Positions 1-9,112 of a DNA stretch of 64,000 nucleotides are shown piece by piece. Every line of letters begins with the position of its first letter. The stretch's first letter is position 1. The translations under genes were made by a program, and so were the position numbers. The notes beneath the pieces were generated by a model. It worked only from the letters and a program-made list of their open reading frames with translations. It was not told the origin of the DNA and ran no database searches. The stretch covers positions 38,475-102,474 of the forward strand of contig CAVHCX010000007.1 in NCBI GenBank assembly GCA_963634745.1, in the 5' to 3' direction. Source of the DNA: CAKRJP01 sp963634745 (GTDB lineage Bacteria; Bacillota; Clostridia; Lachnospirales; Lachnospiraceae).

Positions 1-3000
1 TGTATTTTTAGCGTATCAAATGTGCAGGAGATTGTAGATTTGGCTCCGGTTGCCCACCTATCTGCTATCATCGGGAAGATGCCGGTCATATTTTTCTTCG
101 ACGGCTTCCGCACCTCCCACGAGACGCAAAAAGTGGAGACCTGGTCGAAAGAAGATTTAGAAGGCTTTTTACCTAAGGAATATATAAAGGCCTTCAGGGA
201 TCAGGCCCTAAACCCCAGACGTCCAAAGGCTATGGGAAGTGCCCAAAATCCAGACATTTATTTTCAGGCCAGGGAAGCAAACAACCTAGGCTATCTTATG
301 ATGCCGGAAGTTGTTTCTATTCAAATAGATAAAATCAATGACAAATTAGGAACAAAGTATGCTCCTTATGAATATTACGGAGCCCCCGATGCAAAGCATG
401 TGATCATCGCCATGGGTTCTGTCATCGATACGATCAAGTCTAGCGTAGATTATTTAAATGCCAAGGGAGATAAAGTCGGCGTTTTAAATGTACGTTTATT
501 CCGCCCCTTTAGCACCAGCAAGCTGATTGAAGCACTTCCTGCTTCTACCCAGCAGATCAGCGTACTAGACCGCACCAAGGAGCCGGGTTCTGTAGGGGAG
601 CCTCTCTATCAGGATGTGGCATCTGCCTTGAACGGATCCTACCTTCAGCATGTAAAGCTCCATCATGGTCGTTACGGTTTGGCCTCAAAAGACACCACTC
701 CGGACCAGATTGTGGCTGTATTTTCTAATCACGACAAGAAGGAATTTACCATTGGAATCCAGGATGATATTACGCATTTATCTTTGGAAACAGAGAACTC
801 TCTTTCCTTAGAAACCCAGGATTGTTTTTGTTGCAAATTTTATGGCAGAGGTTCCGATGGAACCATCGGAAGTGTCAAGGCTGCGGGAAAAATTATCGGA
901 GAGCACACAGATAACTATGTGCAGGTATTTTCTGAATATGATTCCAAAGTATCCGGCAGTTTGACTACCAGCCATTTGCGCTATAGCAAGCATAGGTTCA
1001 ATCATCCTTATCTTGTAGATCAGGCGCATTTTATCGTTTGCAATCATTTTAAAGACTTGGAGAAATATGATCTGCTTGATGATCTCTTAGATGGGGGAGC
1101 TCTTTTATTAAATTGTCCCTATTCCATCGACGAATTAGAGAAGCATCTTTCTTCTGCCACAAAGCAATACCTGGCAAAGCATAGAATTTCTCTTTATACC
1201 ATAGATGCGGACCAGCTCTGCAGAAAGATTGGTCTGGGAAATCATATTAATATGATGATCATGACGGCCGCTTTTTGTATTATGAAACTCATGGCCGCTG
1301 ATGACTGCGCTGCTCTTTTAAAAAAATATGTAGAGATCGCATATAAAAATTACGGATCCTCTGTATTGGAGAAAAATCACAAGGCAATTGAATGTGCCAG
1401 GGACCATCTAAAGCAGGTAGAAGTTCCTAAAAACTGGGCTGAGGCCAGGGATCCAGATCCTAGTCTTCCCTCTGACTCCTCAGTTTATGCCACAAAAGAT
1501 CCTGCCAAGGATAATTTCCTTAAGGAAATTCATAGGCCCATTATGGCAAACAAGGGAGATGAGATTCCGGTATCCGCTCTTCTTCCCTACTCTGACGGAA
1601 GCAGTCCCAGTGGCACCTCAGCTTTCGACAAGCCGGGCGCTGCTGCTTATGTAGCCATTTGGAATATGAAAGAATGCTTACAATGTAATCATTGCTCTTT
1701 TGTTTGTCCGCACTCTGCTATCCGTCCATATATTTTAACCAAAGAAGAGGTTGAAAAGGCCCCCGCATCTTTGAAGCATTGTGCTTTAACCGGAGGCTCA
1801 GACTATGAATTTACTATAGGTGTGTCTGTGATGGACTGTACTGGATGTGGCTCTTGTCTTAGCAAATGTCCTGCTTCCGGCAAGGCGCTTCGCATGCTGC
1901 CTCTTGAGAAAGCTAAAGACCAACAGGAACTTTTTGATTATCTGGAGTCCCTTCCAAAAAAGGAAATTGCCTCCCAATTATTCAGACCTACGTCTGTAAA
2001 GGGAAGCCAATTTAACAAACCGCTTTTGGAATTTCCGGGAAGCTGTCCCGGCTGCGGCGAGACAGCTTATGCCAAACTATTAACCCAGCTTTTTGGAGAT
2101 CGGATGTATATTGCAAATGCTACCGGCTGTTCCTCTATTTGGGGAAATTCCACCCCCAGCATGCCTTATACAACCGATGCTATGGGGCACGGACCCGCCT
2201 GGTCCAACTCTCTTTTTGAGGATGCTGCCGAATTTGGATATGGTATGCTTTTAGCTCAAAACCATATTAGAGGAGCCTTAAGAGAAAGGCTCCTAAAGCT
2301 TTATGAATCATTAAAAGAAGATGATGCTCTAAAGAATTCTATTAGAAACTGGATGGATACCTATACTTCCGGCTCATCAAATTCATCAACCACCGATGAC
2401 CTTTGTCATCAACTAGCAAGCCATTCTTCACCGGAAGCTCAGAGTATCTTACAATATCAAGACTATCTCGCAAAGAAATCCCAATGGATTTTCGGAGGAG
2501 ATGGTTGGGCTTACGATATCGGATTCGGAGGATTAGATCATATACTAGCCTCCGGCAGGGATATCAACATTCTGGTATTTGATACGGAATGTTATTCCAA
2601 CACCGGAGGGCAGGCATCTAAATCGACACCTCAGGGTGCCATTGCCAAATTAGCCTCTACTGGAAAAATTACTTCCAAAAAAGACCTGCCCTCTATAGCA
2701 ATGAATTACAAGAATGTATATGTAGCCAGCATATCCATGGGTGCAGACATGAACCAATGCATCAAAGCCATGGTAGAGGCGGAAAGCCATCCCGGGCCTT
2801 CCCTGCTGCTAGCCTATGCTCCTTGTAAACATCATGGCCTTCCACGAGGCGCTGCCGGTGCTCAATACGAAGAGGAGGCAGCAGTTGCCTGTGGATACAG
2901 AAACCTATTTCGCTATAATCCATCGAACATAGAAAAGGGCTTGCCGGCTATGCAAATGGATGCCTATGGTGACAGCGAAAAATTAGAAGCGTTTCTCTCC

Positions 3001-3135
3001 CAAGAGAAACGCTATAAGACAGCAAATTATTTAGATCCTAAAGAGGGAGAAGAACTAAAGGACCACTTAAAAGAAGACGTCATCGATTCTTCTAAGCAAC
3101 TAATCTCCCACATGACAAAAGGCAATCATCTATAA
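1..3135 (+). CDS. nifJ: Pyruvate:ferredoxin (flavodoxin) oxidoreductase, 5'-truncated by window edge
   Basis: Single-chain PFOR, which oxidatively decarboxylates pyruvate to acetyl-CoA and reduces ferredoxin in the cytoplasm; a central enzyme of anaerobic fermentation. The reading frame is open from base 1, so the GTG at 22 is not the true start; about 140 N-terminal residues of the TPP-pyrimidine domain are missing. Visible in order: the end of domain I (the FFDGFRTSHE motif), the transketolase C-terminal-like domain, the gamma/EKR-type domain, a two-cluster ferredoxin domain (CLQCNHCSFVCP and CTGCGSCLSKCP), and the TPP/Mg domain with CPGCGETAY, the GDGWAYDIG motif and the late YAPCKHHG cysteine. 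All cluster ligands look intact. It is convergent with the ABC-F gene and followed by a hairpin. The family is certain; the electron acceptor is inferred. Confidence 0.97.
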   Translation, partial: CIFSVSNVQEIVDLAPVAHLSAIIGKMPVIFFFDGFRTSHETQKVETWSKEDLEGFLPKEYIKAFRDQALNPRRPKAMGSAQNPDIYFQAREANNLGYLMMPEVVSIQIDKINDKLGTKYAPYEYYGAPDAKHVIIAMGSVIDTIKSSVDYLNAKGDKVGVLNVRLFRPFSTSKLIEALPASTQQISVLDRTKEPGSVGEPLYQDVASALNGSYLQHVKLHHGRYGLASKDTTPDQIVAVFSNHDKKEFTIGIQDDITHLSLETENSLSLETQDCFCCKFYGRGSDGTIGSVKAAGKIIGEHTDNYVQVFSEYDSKVSGSLTTSHLRYSKHRFNHPYLVDQAHFIVCNHFKDLEKYDLLDDLLDGGALLLNCPYSIDELEKHLSSATKQYLAKHRISLYTIDADQLCRKIGLGNHINMMIMTAAFCIMKLMAADDCAALLKKYVEIAYKNYGSSVLEKNHKAIECARDHLKQVEVPKNWAEARDPDPSLPSDSSVYATKDPAKDNFLKEIHRPIMANKGDEIPVSALLPYSDGSSPSGTSAFDKPGAAAYVAIWNMKECLQCNHCSFVCPHSAIRPYILTKEEVEKAPASLKHCALTGGSDYEFTIGVSVMDCTGCGSCLSKCPASGKALRMLPLEKAKDQQELFDYLESLPKKEIASQLFRPTSVKGSQFNKPLLEFPGSCPGCGETAYAKLLTQLFGDRMYIANATGCSSIWGNSTPSMPYTTDAMGHGPAWSNSLFEDAAEFGYGMLLAQNHIRGALRERLLKLYESLKEDDALKNSIRNWMDTYTSGSSNSSTTDDLCHQLASHSSPEAQSILQYQDYLAKKSQWIFGGDGWAYDIGFGGLDHILASGRDINILVFDTECYSNTGGQASKSTPQGAIAKLASTGKITSKKDLPSIAMNYKNVYVASISMGADMNQCIKAMVEAESHPGPSLLLAYAPCKHHGLPRGAAGAQYEEEAAVACGYRNLFRYNPSNIEKGLPAMQMDAYGDSEKLEAFLSQEKRYKTANYLDPKEGEELKDHLKEDVIDSSKQLISHMTKGNHL

Positions 3136-3153
3136 TCTAGAACTCCATTTTTG

Positions 3154-3185
3154 GAAAGAGCTGACAGGAAACTGCCAGCTCTTTC
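3154..3185. terminator. Hairpin between convergent nifJ and ABC-F gene
   Basis: GAAAGAGCTG pairs with CAGCTCTTTC, and an inner CAG-GAAA-CTG extends the stem with one A/C mismatch. It lies between two convergent stop codons and could serve both strands. The T-runs on either side are weak, so efficiency is uncertain. Confidence 0.6.
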
Positions 3186-3190
3186 TCTTG

Positions 3191-5053
3191 CTACTGATTT
3201 TGTATTTTTTCATTTAAATCATTTAGGTAAACCCAACGATCCATTTTTTCCTCCAGAGCAGTCTCTGCCTCCTGCTTCTTTTCCATAAGTTCCTTTAACT
3301 TCACGGAGTTGGTGGCATTTTTCATCATTTCCTGATCCAGACTTTCTATTTTATCCTCTAATTTTGCAATATCCTCATCGATGCTTTCAAACTCTTTTTG
3401 CTCATTATAGGTAAATTTTAATTTTCGCTCTCGTTCCTTCCAGCTTTTCTTGGAATCATTTTTCCCAAAATTTCCATCTTCCTTAGCTCCACTAGAAGTC
3501 CCTTCTTTGCTTGATATTCCTTTCCCGACAGTCCCTACACTTCCTTCTGGTTTTTCCAATTCCAGGCGAATGAGATAATCGGAATATCCACCTTCCGACT
3601 GCCTGATTTTTCCATTTCCCTCAAATGCAAAGATTCTCCTTACCGTTCGATCCAGAAAATAGCGGTCATGGGAAACCGTAATGACAATTCCATCAAAGCG
3701 GTCTAAATAATCTTCCAAGATGGTCAAGGTCTGAATGTCCAGGTCATTGGTCGGCTCGTCTAGGATTAATACATTGGGCGCACTCATCAAGATTCGAAGC
3801 AAATAGAGCCTCCGCTTCTCTCCTCCTGACAGTTTCTCGATTTTTGACCACTGGATGGCTCCCTCAAAAAGAAAATTTTCCAGCATCTGGGCTGCGGTAA
3901 TTTTTCCATCGGAAGTGGTAATATATTCTCCCACTTCTTTCACATAATCAATGACCCGCATAGACTCATCCATATATTCATTTTCCTGGGAAAAATAACC
4001 GATTTTTATGGTCTGACCGATTTCCACATGGCCGCTATCCGCTTCCACAATCCCATTTAGGATCTTAAGAAGGGTGGATTTCCCACAACCATTGGGTCCT
4101 ACAATTCCAATTCGATCATTTTTTAAGAAAATATAATTAAAATCTTCTATGAGGAGCTTATTTTCGTAGGATTTGGAAATGTGTTCCATCTCTATGGTCT
4201 TATTCCCCATTCTGGTGACAATGGAGTCCATAGCCACCTGTTTTTCCTCCTGGATATCCTTCATCTCCTGCATGGCCTTAATTCGGTCAATATGGGCCTT
4301 TTGCTTTGTACTGCGGGCCCTAGCCCCTCTCTGAAGCCACTCAAGCTCTGTTCTTAAAAGATTCTTACGCTTCTTCTGTGTAGCCAGGGCAATGTCTTCT
4401 CTTGCTTCCTTAAGTCTTAGGAATTCAGAATAATTTCCCGGATACTGATAAAGTTTTCCCTTATCTACCTCCACGATCCGATTAGAAACCCGGTCCAGAA
4501 AATACCGATCATGGGTAACCATGACAAGGGCTCCGCGAAAATTCGTCAAATATTCCTCCAGCCATTCAGACATGGCATTGTCCAAATGGTTGGTAGGCTC
4601 ATCTAAGACCAAAATCTCCGCCGGGCTTAACAAGGCCCGCACCAGGGCAATCCTCTTTTTTTGTCCTCCTGACATATGAGAAATTTTTTCATTGTAGTCT
4701 AAAAAGCCCAGGCGATTTAACATAGACTTTGCTTCCGCCTCCAGGGTCCATAAGTCTCCCCAAGCTCCTTCGCCATCCTTGTATCCTTCCACAGCTCCGG
4801 ACAAAACGGTAGCATCCTCATGAAAGACCGGTGTCTGGGGAAGATAACAGATTTTCACATGCTTTCCCATACTGATCTGTCCTGCATCGCATTCCTCAAT
4901 CCCGGCCACCACTTTTAGGAGGGTGGATTTTCCCATACCGTTTACTCCGATTACACCTATTTTTTCATTCTCATTAATGCTAAAAGCCACATCATCCAAA
5001 AGCACTCGATCGGTATAGGACTTTGTAATATGTTCCATTGTTAATAAGTTCAT
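3191..5053 (-). CDS. ABC-F family ATPase, Uup-type
   Basis: Cytoplasmic ABC-F protein of 620 aa with two fused ATPase domains and no membrane segments. Domain 1 has Walker A GVNGMGKST (about 36-44), signature MSGGQ (127-131) and Walker B LVLDEPTNHLD. Domain 2 has GPNGCGKST (319-327), LSGGEKRR and LILDEPTNDLD. The inter-domain linker (215-285) is basic, with an ARSTKQKAHIDR motif typical of Uup proteins. A charged coiled coil fills 545-620, as in Uup. ABC-F proteins bind ribosomes or relieve translational stress; whether this one gives antibiotic protection cannot be told from sequence. The start has a GGAG site 8 nt upstream. It lies downstream of ptsI, with a terminator in between. Confidence 0.9.
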   Translation of the reverse strand: MNLLTMEHITKSYTDRVLLDDVAFSINENEKIGVIGVNGMGKSTLLKVVAGIEECDAGQISMGKHVKICYLPQTPVFHEDATVLSGAVEGYKDGEGAWGDLWTLEAEAKSMLNRLGFLDYNEKISHMSGGQKKRIALVRALLSPAEILVLDEPTNHLDNAMSEWLEEYLTNFRGALVMVTHDRYFLDRVSNRIVEVDKGKLYQYPGNYSEFLRLKEAREDIALATQKKRKNLLRTELEWLQRGARARSTKQKAHIDRIKAMQEMKDIQEEKQVAMDSIVTRMGNKTIEMEHISKSYENKLLIEDFNYIFLKNDRIGIVGPNGCGKSTLLKILNGIVEADSGHVEIGQTIKIGYFSQENEYMDESMRVIDYVKEVGEYITTSDGKITAAQMLENFLFEGAIQWSKIEKLSGGEKRRLYLLRILMSAPNVLILDEPTNDLDIQTLTILEDYLDRFDGIVITVSHDRYFLDRTVRRIFAFEGNGKIRQSEGGYSDYLIRLELEKPEGSVGTVGKGISSKEGTSSGAKEDGNFGKNDSKKSWKERERKLKFTYNEQKEFESIDEDIAKLEDKIESLDQEMMKNATNSVKLKELMEKKQEAETALEEKMDRWVYLNDLNEKIQNQ

Positions 5054-5080
5054 ATCTTTTCTCCGTCTTTTAATATTTCA

Positions 5081-5112
5081 CCAAAACAGGCTCGTCAAGT
5101 CAACGAGCCTGT
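5081..5112 (-). terminator. Intrinsic terminator between ptsI and ABC-F gene
   Basis: A perfect 10-bp stem (ACAGGCTCGT / ACGAGCCTGT) with a 7-nt loop, followed on the minus strand by TTTT. It lies 28 nt upstream of the ABC-F start. It either ends ptsI or acts as an attenuator in the ABC-F leader. A smaller hairpin (TCAGGG/CCCTGA, 5121-5139) precedes it. Confidence 0.8.
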
Positions 5113-5170
5113 CCTAGGAGTCAGGGGCTTTCTCCCTGAACATCTTATAATATCTTACTAGCAATAATTT

Positions 5171-6796
5171 CTACTGAATCTCACGAATCTTCTTACGAAG
5201 GGCCAGGACATCGATCGGTGCTACCGACAACTCATCTACCCCTAACTGAATAAAGAACTCCGTCATGCTAAGATCTGCTGCCAGATCCCCGCAAATACTT
5301 ACATGTTTGTTCTCCAAATGTACATTGTTGGTTACAATTCGAATCATCTTTAAAATAGCCGGATGGTGGGTATTATAATAAGGTTCCAATCGTTCACTGG
5401 TACGATCCATTCCCAGGGTAAGCTGGGTCAGATCATTGGTTCCGATGCTGACAAAATCCACCTCTCTTGCCAATTCTCCGCTGATCATGACTGCTGCCGG
5501 AGTCTCAATCATAACACCAATTTTGATATTCTCATCAAAGCTGGTCTTTTCTTCCTTCAGCTCTCTTTTAACTCTTTCAATCATGATCTTAGCCTTACGA
5601 ACTTCCTCAATGGATGTGATCATAGGAAGCATGATCTGTACATTTCCATAGATGGATGCTCTTAATATGGCACGCAAATGGGTTCGGAAGATTTCTTCTT
5701 TATCTAAGGAAACCCGGATACCTCGGTAACCCAAGGCAGGATTATGTTCCTCTCCCAAGTCAAAACAATCTGCCATCTTATCTCCGCCAAGGTCTGCTGT
5801 TCGGATCACTAATTTCTTAGACCCCATGGCCTCAGCCGCAAACTGATAAATCTGGAACTGCTGGTCCTCTGTCGGCATCTTGGGCCCATTCTCCATATAG
5901 ACAAATTCACTTCTGAAAAGTCCTACGCCACCGGCGTCACTTCGAAGAACATTTTCGATATCTTCCCTGGTTCCAATATTGGCACATACGTCAATGGTGC
6001 GGCCGCTCTGGGTAATATTCTCCTTACCCTTTAGACGCTCCAGATTCATAACCTTCTTCTGGTTCTGATTCTGTCTCTCCTTCATCTTACTGATGGTGGT
6101 ATAGTCTGGTTCAATATAAACCTTACCTTCAAACCCATCTATAATGACGGTTTTTCCATCATATTCCTTCTTAAGGGACTCTCCCAGTCCAATAACGGAA
6201 GGAATCCCCTTGGTTCTTGCAAGAACGGCTGTATGGGAGTTAATCGATCCATATCTGGTGATAAACCCAAGAACCTTGGACTGGTCTAACTGTACAGCCT
6301 CGCTCGGATAAAGTTCCGCTGCCGCCAAAATAAAGGGTTCATCTATAAGCATTCGATCCTTCCAGTCTCTTGATAGAATCTGCAGCAAGCGGTGGGATAC
6401 ATCCCGAACATCGATCTCATGACCCTGTACATAATTCTTCTGATTGGCAATGGCCTCTGAGATAAAGGTACGAGCCGTTGTCTGAATGGCATATTCTGCA
6501 TTCAGTTTCTCCTTGGCCATAATAGAAGTAATCTTATTAATATAGTCCTCATCTTCCAAAATAGCCTGCTGCATCTCGAAGATGGCCGCATTGGCCTCTC
6601 CGATCTCCTTGCTGGCGCTGTCAAATAGGATCTTTAATTCCAGAATCGCCTTCTGCCTTGCCTTTTGGAATCTGGTAACTTCCTTCTCTACATCCTTCAC
6701 ATAAATGCGGCGGATTTCTTTTTCTTCTCTCTTAAAGAACTGAAGCTTTCCCATAACGATTCCTTCAGACACTTTTTTACCTGTCAATGTAATCAT
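5171..6796 (-). CDS. ptsI: Phosphoenolpyruvate-protein phosphotransferase (PTS Enzyme I)
   Basis: Enzyme I takes phosphate from PEP and passes it to HPr, the first step of PTS sugar uptake. The 541 aa are slightly short of the usual 570 or so. The N-terminal HPr-binding and phosphohistidine domain carries the active-site motif GSINSHTAVLAR, with phospho-acceptor His188. The C-terminal PEP-binding barrel has GGVGLFRSEF, GYRGIRVSL, MIETPAA, IGTNDLTQ and the late ICGDLA cysteine motif. Start codon: ATG with AAAGGA upstream, beginning MITLTGKKVSEG as in the family. No ptsH or EII gene is next to it, so HPr must be encoded elsewhere. It has its own upstream promoter and a strong downstream terminator, so it is probably monocistronic. 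Confidence 0.96.
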   Translation of the reverse strand: MITLTGKKVSEGIVMGKLQFFKREEKEIRRIYVKDVEKEVTRFQKARQKAILELKILFDSASKEIGEANAAIFEMQQAILEDEDYINKITSIMAKEKLNAEYAIQTTARTFISEAIANQKNYVQGHEIDVRDVSHRLLQILSRDWKDRMLIDEPFILAAAELYPSEAVQLDQSKVLGFITRYGSINSHTAVLARTKGIPSVIGLGESLKKEYDGKTVIIDGFEGKVYIEPDYTTISKMKERQNQNQKKVMNLERLKGKENITQSGRTIDVCANIGTREDIENVLRSDAGGVGLFRSEFVYMENGPKMPTEDQQFQIYQFAAEAMGSKKLVIRTADLGGDKMADCFDLGEEHNPALGYRGIRVSLDKEEIFRTHLRAILRASIYGNVQIMLPMITSIEEVRKAKIMIERVKRELKEEKTSFDENIKIGVMIETPAAVMISGELAREVDFVSIGTNDLTQLTLGMDRTSERLEPYYNTHHPAILKMIRIVTNNVHLENKHVSICGDLAADLSMTEFFIQLGVDELSVAPIDVLALRKKIREIQ

Positions 6797-6866
6797 ATAT
6801 TTTTAATTCCTTTGTCTCGTGTCATATACAAATTTATGATTTCTCTTTGCATATCTTTACCCATTT

Positions 6867-6895
6867 ACTTTACATGTTTCTTGCCTTTTCGTCAA
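6867..6895 (-). promoter_or_regulatory. Predicted sigma-A promoter of ptsI
   Basis: Minus strand: -35 TTGACG (6890-6895), 17-bp spacer, -10 TAAAGT (6867-6872), giving a leader of about 65 nt before the ptsI start. Consensus match by eye only. Confidence 0.5.
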
Positions 6896-6959
6896 GAAAA
6901 ACAAGCACCGAACGCACTCTGTTTTTTGTATAAATTGCTAAATGGATCTTATTTTTACA

Positions 6960-6988
6960 TTGACTGTTTTGTAAACATATGATAAATT
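6960..6988 (+). promoter_or_regulatory. Predicted promoter region of the cold-shock gene
   Basis: TTGACT at 6960-6965 followed at 17 bp by TAAATT (6983-6988). A second -10-like TATAAT lies at 6996-7001, too far from this -35. The strand and position before the csp gene support a promoter here; the exact -10 is unsure. Confidence 0.4.
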
Positions 6989-7030
6989 TGTATAGTATAA
7001 TATTCATTCATTATTTATGGAGGTAACAAG

Positions 7031-7228
7031 ATGAAAGGTACTGTAAAATGGTTTAACAACCAGAAGGGTTATGGCTTTATCTCTGATGAAGCAGGCAACG
7101 ATGTATTTGTTCACTACACAGGTTTGAACATGGAAGGATTTAAGACCTTAGAGGAAGGTCAAGAGGTTGAGTATGATGTAACTGAAGGTGCTAAAGGACC
7201 TCAGGCAGTAAACGTAACCAAGCTCTAA
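7031..7228 (+). CDS. Cold-shock domain protein (CspA family)
   Basis: A 65-aa single cold-shock (OB-fold) domain, the full usual length for this family. RNP1 KGYGFIS spans residues 12-18 and RNP2 VFVHY spans 25-29; both bind single-stranded RNA or DNA. The N-terminus MKGTVKWFN is classical. Such proteins act as RNA chaperones in the cytoplasm, at low temperature or in growth phase. A GGAGG ribosome site stands 7 nt before the ATG. The gene is monocistronic on the plus strand, between leftward ptsI and the SseB-domain gene, and ends before a strong bidirectional hairpin. Which Csp paralogue it is cannot be decided here. Confidence 0.95.
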   Translation: MKGTVKWFNNQKGYGFISDEAGNDVFVHYTGLNMEGFKTLEEGQEVEYDVTEGAKGPQAVNVTKL

Positions 7229-7333
7229 TCCCCTATTTTGATCACATTTGACTGTACCTTTTATTTTTCTAGAAATAGCAGCTTACTATTTTTATATGTA
7301 AAAGTTATAAGTAAGTGAGATTATGATATGATT

Positions 7334-7372
7334 AAAAAAGGAACCGATGCTAGTTTGCTCGATTCCTTTTTT
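7334..7372. terminator. Bidirectional terminator after csp gene
   Basis: AAAAAAGGAA (7334-7343) pairs with TTCCTTTTTT (7363-7372), with a few more pairs inside. A-run on one side and T-run on the other suit termination of both the plus-strand csp gene and the minus-strand SseB-domain gene. Confidence 0.8.
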
Positions 7373-7385
7373 ATTTATGAATTTT

Positions 7386-8171
7386 CTAGGCCTCTTTATT
7401 TTCTTCTTTATTCTCCACTTTTTTCTTAGCTGTAACATTCAGCATCAAGTTCACACCTAAAGGATTGATAATAACCCCTGCGGTATTTGGAGTTAAGAGC
7501 TTATGGAGATTTGCTGCCGGTAGTACAGCCGGAATAAATTTCTTTTCACGACTGAATTTCCAAAATTCCTGGTAGTCTGTAAAAAGTGGCTGGTACTCCT
7601 TGCCATCTCTTTGAAGAATACAAGGATGCTGGTCCTTTGTGGCGATCAAATATTTCCCTTTTCCAAAGTGTGCTTTTAATTCCTCATCAAATTCCTTAAG
7701 CTTGTCTGTCATCTCCGCACTCTTCTGTCTGCGAAGCTCCTGGACGAAGTAGAGGGCCGTCAGATGAAGTTCCGGATTTTCGATCTTCATAATCTCTCTG
7801 GCATTTCCGGTAGGCTCATGCCGCTCTACAAATTCCTTCAACTGGATTGCCACTTCCCGATCGGTTCCCCGGCCTACCAGCATACAATTTACTCCCATAA
7901 AGAATAAATTTACACAAAATGGAAGGGCTCCTTTTTTCTCTACCATCAAGACCTGAGTCGGTTCATTTTCAGCCAAAAGGCGCGCCACCTCAGCCTTTGC
8001 CTCTTCCTCTGTAAAATAAACCAATACTTGGTCATCAAAGGTTTCCGGGTCACACTCTACGTAAGGCATCCTGGTGGCTTTGGAAAAAACCACATACCAG
8101 GCATCTGCCACCCGAAGATCATGTTTTACTTCTTTTTTTACTTCTACCAAATCCTTTTGATTCTCTGCCAT
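7386..8171 (-). CDS. SseB-domain protein
   Basis: A 261-aa cytoplasmic protein with no signal peptide or membrane segment. The C-terminal part (about 165-250) matches the SseB N-terminal-domain fold as I know it: YLIATKDQHPCIL, then PLFTDYQEFWKF, then a closing GVIINPLGVNLML. The N-terminal 150 residues look like a degenerate second copy (VLVYFTEEEAKAEVARLL, VNLFFMGVNCMLV). The tail is Lys/Glu-rich. The molecular function of this domain in Firmicutes is unknown to me. It starts 4 nt after the HAD phosphatase stop, so the two are probably co-transcribed. An RBS-like stretch precedes the ATG. Confidence 0.75.
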   Translation of the reverse strand: MAENQKDLVEVKKEVKHDLRVADAWYVVFSKATRMPYVECDPETFDDQVLVYFTEEEAKAEVARLLAENEPTQVLMVEKKGALPFCVNLFFMGVNCMLVGRGTDREVAIQLKEFVERHEPTGNAREIMKIENPELHLTALYFVQELRRQKSAEMTDKLKEFDEELKAHFGKGKYLIATKDQHPCILQRDGKEYQPLFTDYQEFWKFSREKKFIPAVLPAANLHKLLTPNTAGVIINPLGVNLMLNVTAKKKVENKEENKEA

Positions 8172-8175
8172 ATTA

Positions 8176-9099
8176 TTATCCTCTTACTTTCTCTTGATTT
8201 CCTTGAAGCTTCTCAAGAAAATCATAAATTCCCTGAGCCACGCCGTCCCGGTCATTTGCTCTTAAAATCATATCTGCCGCTTCCTTACAGGCGGAAGAAG
8301 CATTTTCAACGGCATATCCATATTTTGCATAGGCGATCATATCCCGGTCGTTGTCTGCATTTCCAATGGCTGCCATATGTTCTTTGGCAATTCCTAAGTG
8401 GTCTTTTAAATAGCGAAGACCTGCTGCCTTCCCTGAATTTTTATCAGAAATTTCTATGAGCTGGGGCACCGAGGAGGTGACATAGATTTCCTCTCTGACT
8501 TCCTCCAGCAATTTTAAAATTTGTTCTTTAAGCCCTGCATCTTTAACTACGATATCCATGCTGTCCAAAGCAGATCCCTGGTCTCTTAGAAAGGCCGGCA
8601 TATCTTCCACAAATTTTCTTGTCCGCCTTACGTAATCTACTGCTTCCTTGCTGGCACCGTATTTTACGGGGTCTTGCACATATCTTAGGTCTGCATAGGC
8701 ATTGCCGTCCACAAAAGCCTCATAGACAATTTCTTGGTCCTCTGTAAGCTCTAGAATCTTGTGGACCACTTCCTTTTTGAGTTTTAATCCCTGCAGAACC
8801 TCTCCTTCCGGGACCCGGCATACCGCTGCCCCATTGGAAGTTACAGCATATTCAATCCCGGGAAGTTCCACCATCTGCCTGGGCAATGTATTGTAAGCTC
8901 TGCCGCTGGCAATTATGATATGGACACCCTTGGAAATAGCATATTCTATTGCCTCTTTGTTTTGATCAGAAAGCTGACCCTCATTATTTAAGGTCGTACC
9001 ATCTAGATCCAGGGCAATGCAGGCCTTTAACTTGCCTGCTGCTTCTATTTTCTCCTGCTCTCTGACATCTTTTAATTTCAATCCATCTGTCCTTTTCAT
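8176..9099 (-). CDS. Cof-type HAD-IIB family phosphatase
   Basis: Haloacid-dehalogenase superfamily hydrolase (307 aa), which removes phosphate from small metabolites such as sugar phosphates or flavin and pyridoxal phosphates; the substrate cannot be predicted. Motif I DLDGTTLN has the nucleophile Asp31 and acid/base Asp33. Motif II sits in IIIASGRA; motif III/IV is the conserved Lys plus IGNADNDRDMI. The large type IIB cap lies between. A 25-residue charged extension precedes motif I, unusual for the family, but the AGAGGAAC site 1-2 nt before the ATG region supports this start. It is followed 4 nt later by the SseB-domain gene and preceded by an AEC permease. Confidence 0.92.
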   Translation of the reverse strand: MKRTDGLKLKDVREQEKIEAAGKLKACIALDLDGTTLNNEGQLSDQNKEAIEYAISKGVHIIIASGRAYNTLPRQMVELPGIEYAVTSNGAAVCRVPEGEVLQGLKLKKEVVHKILELTEDQEIVYEAFVDGNAYADLRYVQDPVKYGASKEAVDYVRRTRKFVEDMPAFLRDQGSALDSMDIVVKDAGLKEQILKLLEEVREEIYVTSSVPQLIEISDKNSGKAAGLRYLKDHLGIAKEHMAAIGNADNDRDMIAYAKYGYAVENASSACKEAADMILRANDRDGVAQGIYDFLEKLQGNQEKVRG

Positions 9100-9112
9100 A
9101 GTTCCTCTTCTC

